DNA from: Lysobacterales bacterium
GTDB lineage: Bacteria; Pseudomonadota; Gammaproteobacteria; Xanthomonadales; SZUA-5
Reading direction: 5' to 3'
Length of the DNA stretch: 6,397 bases
Assembly: GCA_024710675.1 (NCBI GenBank)
Contig: JANJUH010000239.1
Span: forward strand, 1-6,397
The translations under genes were made by a program, and so were the position numbers. This document shows positions 5,703-6,397 of this stretch, piece by piece. Position 1 is the stretch's first letter; each line of letters opens with the position of its first letter. The notes under the pieces are model-generated. The model had not been told where the DNA came from, did not search any database, and was given only the letters and a program-made list of their open reading frames with translations.

Positions 5703-6397
5703 GGCCGACGGCCGCCACCCACGCCTGCCCCAGCGCCAGCCCGCCATCATTCGCCGGCGCCTGCGCGGGCAGGAGCGCGACGATGTGGCGGGCGGCGAGT
5801 TCGCGTTTCAGGCGGGTGACCAGCACCGCGTTCATCGCGCAGCCGCCGCCGATGGCGACGCGTCTTTCGTCACCGGGGGCGAGCGCGTGGTCGACCCAAT
5901 CGGCCAATGCAGCGGCGAGGCTGCCGTGGAAGAGGTTCGCGCCCTCGCGTGATTCGCAGTCGAGCAGCGCCGCGTACAGCGGGTGGAGGTCGAGCACGCC
6001 GTCGTCGCTGATCCGCCAGAGGCCCGCTTGCGCGACCGGATCGCTGGCCAGCGCTTCCAGCGCCATCGGCGCCTCGCCCTCGAAGCTGGCGGTGGCGCGG
6101 ACGCCGAGCAGGCCGCAGGCGGCGTCGAAGGCGCGGCCGCAGGAGCTGGTTTCGGGCGATTGGATACCGGCGGCCAGCATCCTTGCGACTCCGGCGGCGT
6201 GCGGCTGGCCGGCATAGCGGCACGCGATTTCGTCGCCGCGGCCGAGCGCGTGCAGCACGGCCGCGCCCATGCGCCAGGGCTCGCGCGCGGCGCGGTCGCC
6301 GCCGGGTTGCTTGAGTGGCCGGAAATGGCCGAGGCGGCGGCAGCGTCGTCCTTCGGCGAGCAGCAACTCGCCACCCCAGGACGAGGCGCCGTCGTCG
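5698..6397 (-). CDS. hypF: HypF, [NiFe]-hydrogenase maturation carbamoyltransferase, C-terminal part
   Basis: The C-terminal 232 residues, about 30 percent of the usual roughly 750, are present; the frame stays open to the window edge, so the start lies to the right. Family motifs in order are DDGASSWGGELLLAEG at the edge, LGHFRPLKQPGGD with REPWRMGAAVL, SPETSSCGRAFDAACGLLGV, a GEAPMALEALA segment, VAIGGGCAMNAVLVTRLKRE, and PANDGGLALGQAWVAAV near the end. HypF makes carbamoyl-adenylate from carbamoyl phosphate and ATP and passes the carbamoyl group to the C-terminal cysteine of HypE, which supplies the cyanide ligands of the hydrogenase Fe centre. This Kae1-like C-terminal part performs the transfer. 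Its presence implies a hyp cluster to the right. The TAG stop (5698-5700) lies inside the GTAG of the REP element. The acylphosphatase and zinc-finger domains cannot be examined here. Confidence 0.93.
   Translation of the reverse strand, partial: DDGASSWGGELLLAEGRRCRRLGHFRPLKQPGGDRAAREPWRMGAAVLHALGRGDEIACRYAGQPHAAGVARMLAAGIQSPETSSCGRAFDAACGLLGVRATASFEGEAPMALEALASDPVAQAGLWRISDDGVLDLHPLYAALLDCESREGANLFHGSLAAALADWVDHALAPGDERRVAIGGGCAMNAVLVTRLKRELAARHIVALLPAQAPANDGGLALGQAWVAAVGP

Noticed and set aside
1..6397. Defence island, CRISPR array, prophage or IS transposase.
   Set aside because: No regularly spaced direct repeats, transposase, integrase or effector domains are visible; the only mobile-type signals are parDE and the REPIN.

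Overview
The window is GC-rich and gene-dense, with short gaps and ATGA/GTGA/TAATG junctions. It looks like a gammaproteobacterium of the Xanthomonadales (Lysobacter/Rhodanobacter/Dokdonella-like). This rests on the acnD-prpF version of the methylcitrate cycle, a GTAG-headed REP doublet, a TPR plus TonB-C-terminal secreted protein, and a secreted protein ending in FGDGFE. The placement is an inference from gene style, not from a phylogenetic marker.

Layout, left to right. Positions 1-140 (+) hold the last 45 codons of acnD, the Fe/S-dependent 2-methylcitrate dehydratase. Positions 141-222 carry a candidate promoter and a perfect 23-bp palindrome, the likely operator of the next two genes. Positions 223-773 (+) are a compact parD-parE type II toxin-antitoxin pair with a 4-base overlap. 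Positions 849-2030 (+) are prpF, the 2-methylaconitate isomerase that works with AcnD. Next come a secreted TPR-like protein with a TonB C-terminal domain (start near 2105, end 3085, +) and a 784-residue secreted beta-propeller protein (3211-5565, +). A 71-bp inverted pair of REP elements (REPIN, 5632-5702) follows. The right edge, 5698-6397 (-), is the 3' third of hypF, the [NiFe]-hydrogenase maturation carbamoyltransferase, converging on the plus-strand genes.

AcnD and PrpF together do the job of PrpD in propionate breakdown: AcnD dehydrates 2-methylcitrate and PrpF isomerises the product so that it can be hydrated to 2-methylisocitrate. Here a toxin-antitoxin module lies between these two partner genes. 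The TonB-domain and propeller genes lie downstream on the same strand and may be read through from prpF, but nothing links them functionally to propionate metabolism. hypF belongs to a different, opposite-strand unit.

The points most worth a second look are the FGDGFE C-terminal tail on the propeller protein, its 14 evenly spaced blades, the toxin-antitoxin insertion with its operator, and the REPIN that supplies the stop codon of hypF. I see no RNA gene, CRISPR array, insertion sequence or phage gene. No complete new multi-gene system is evident.
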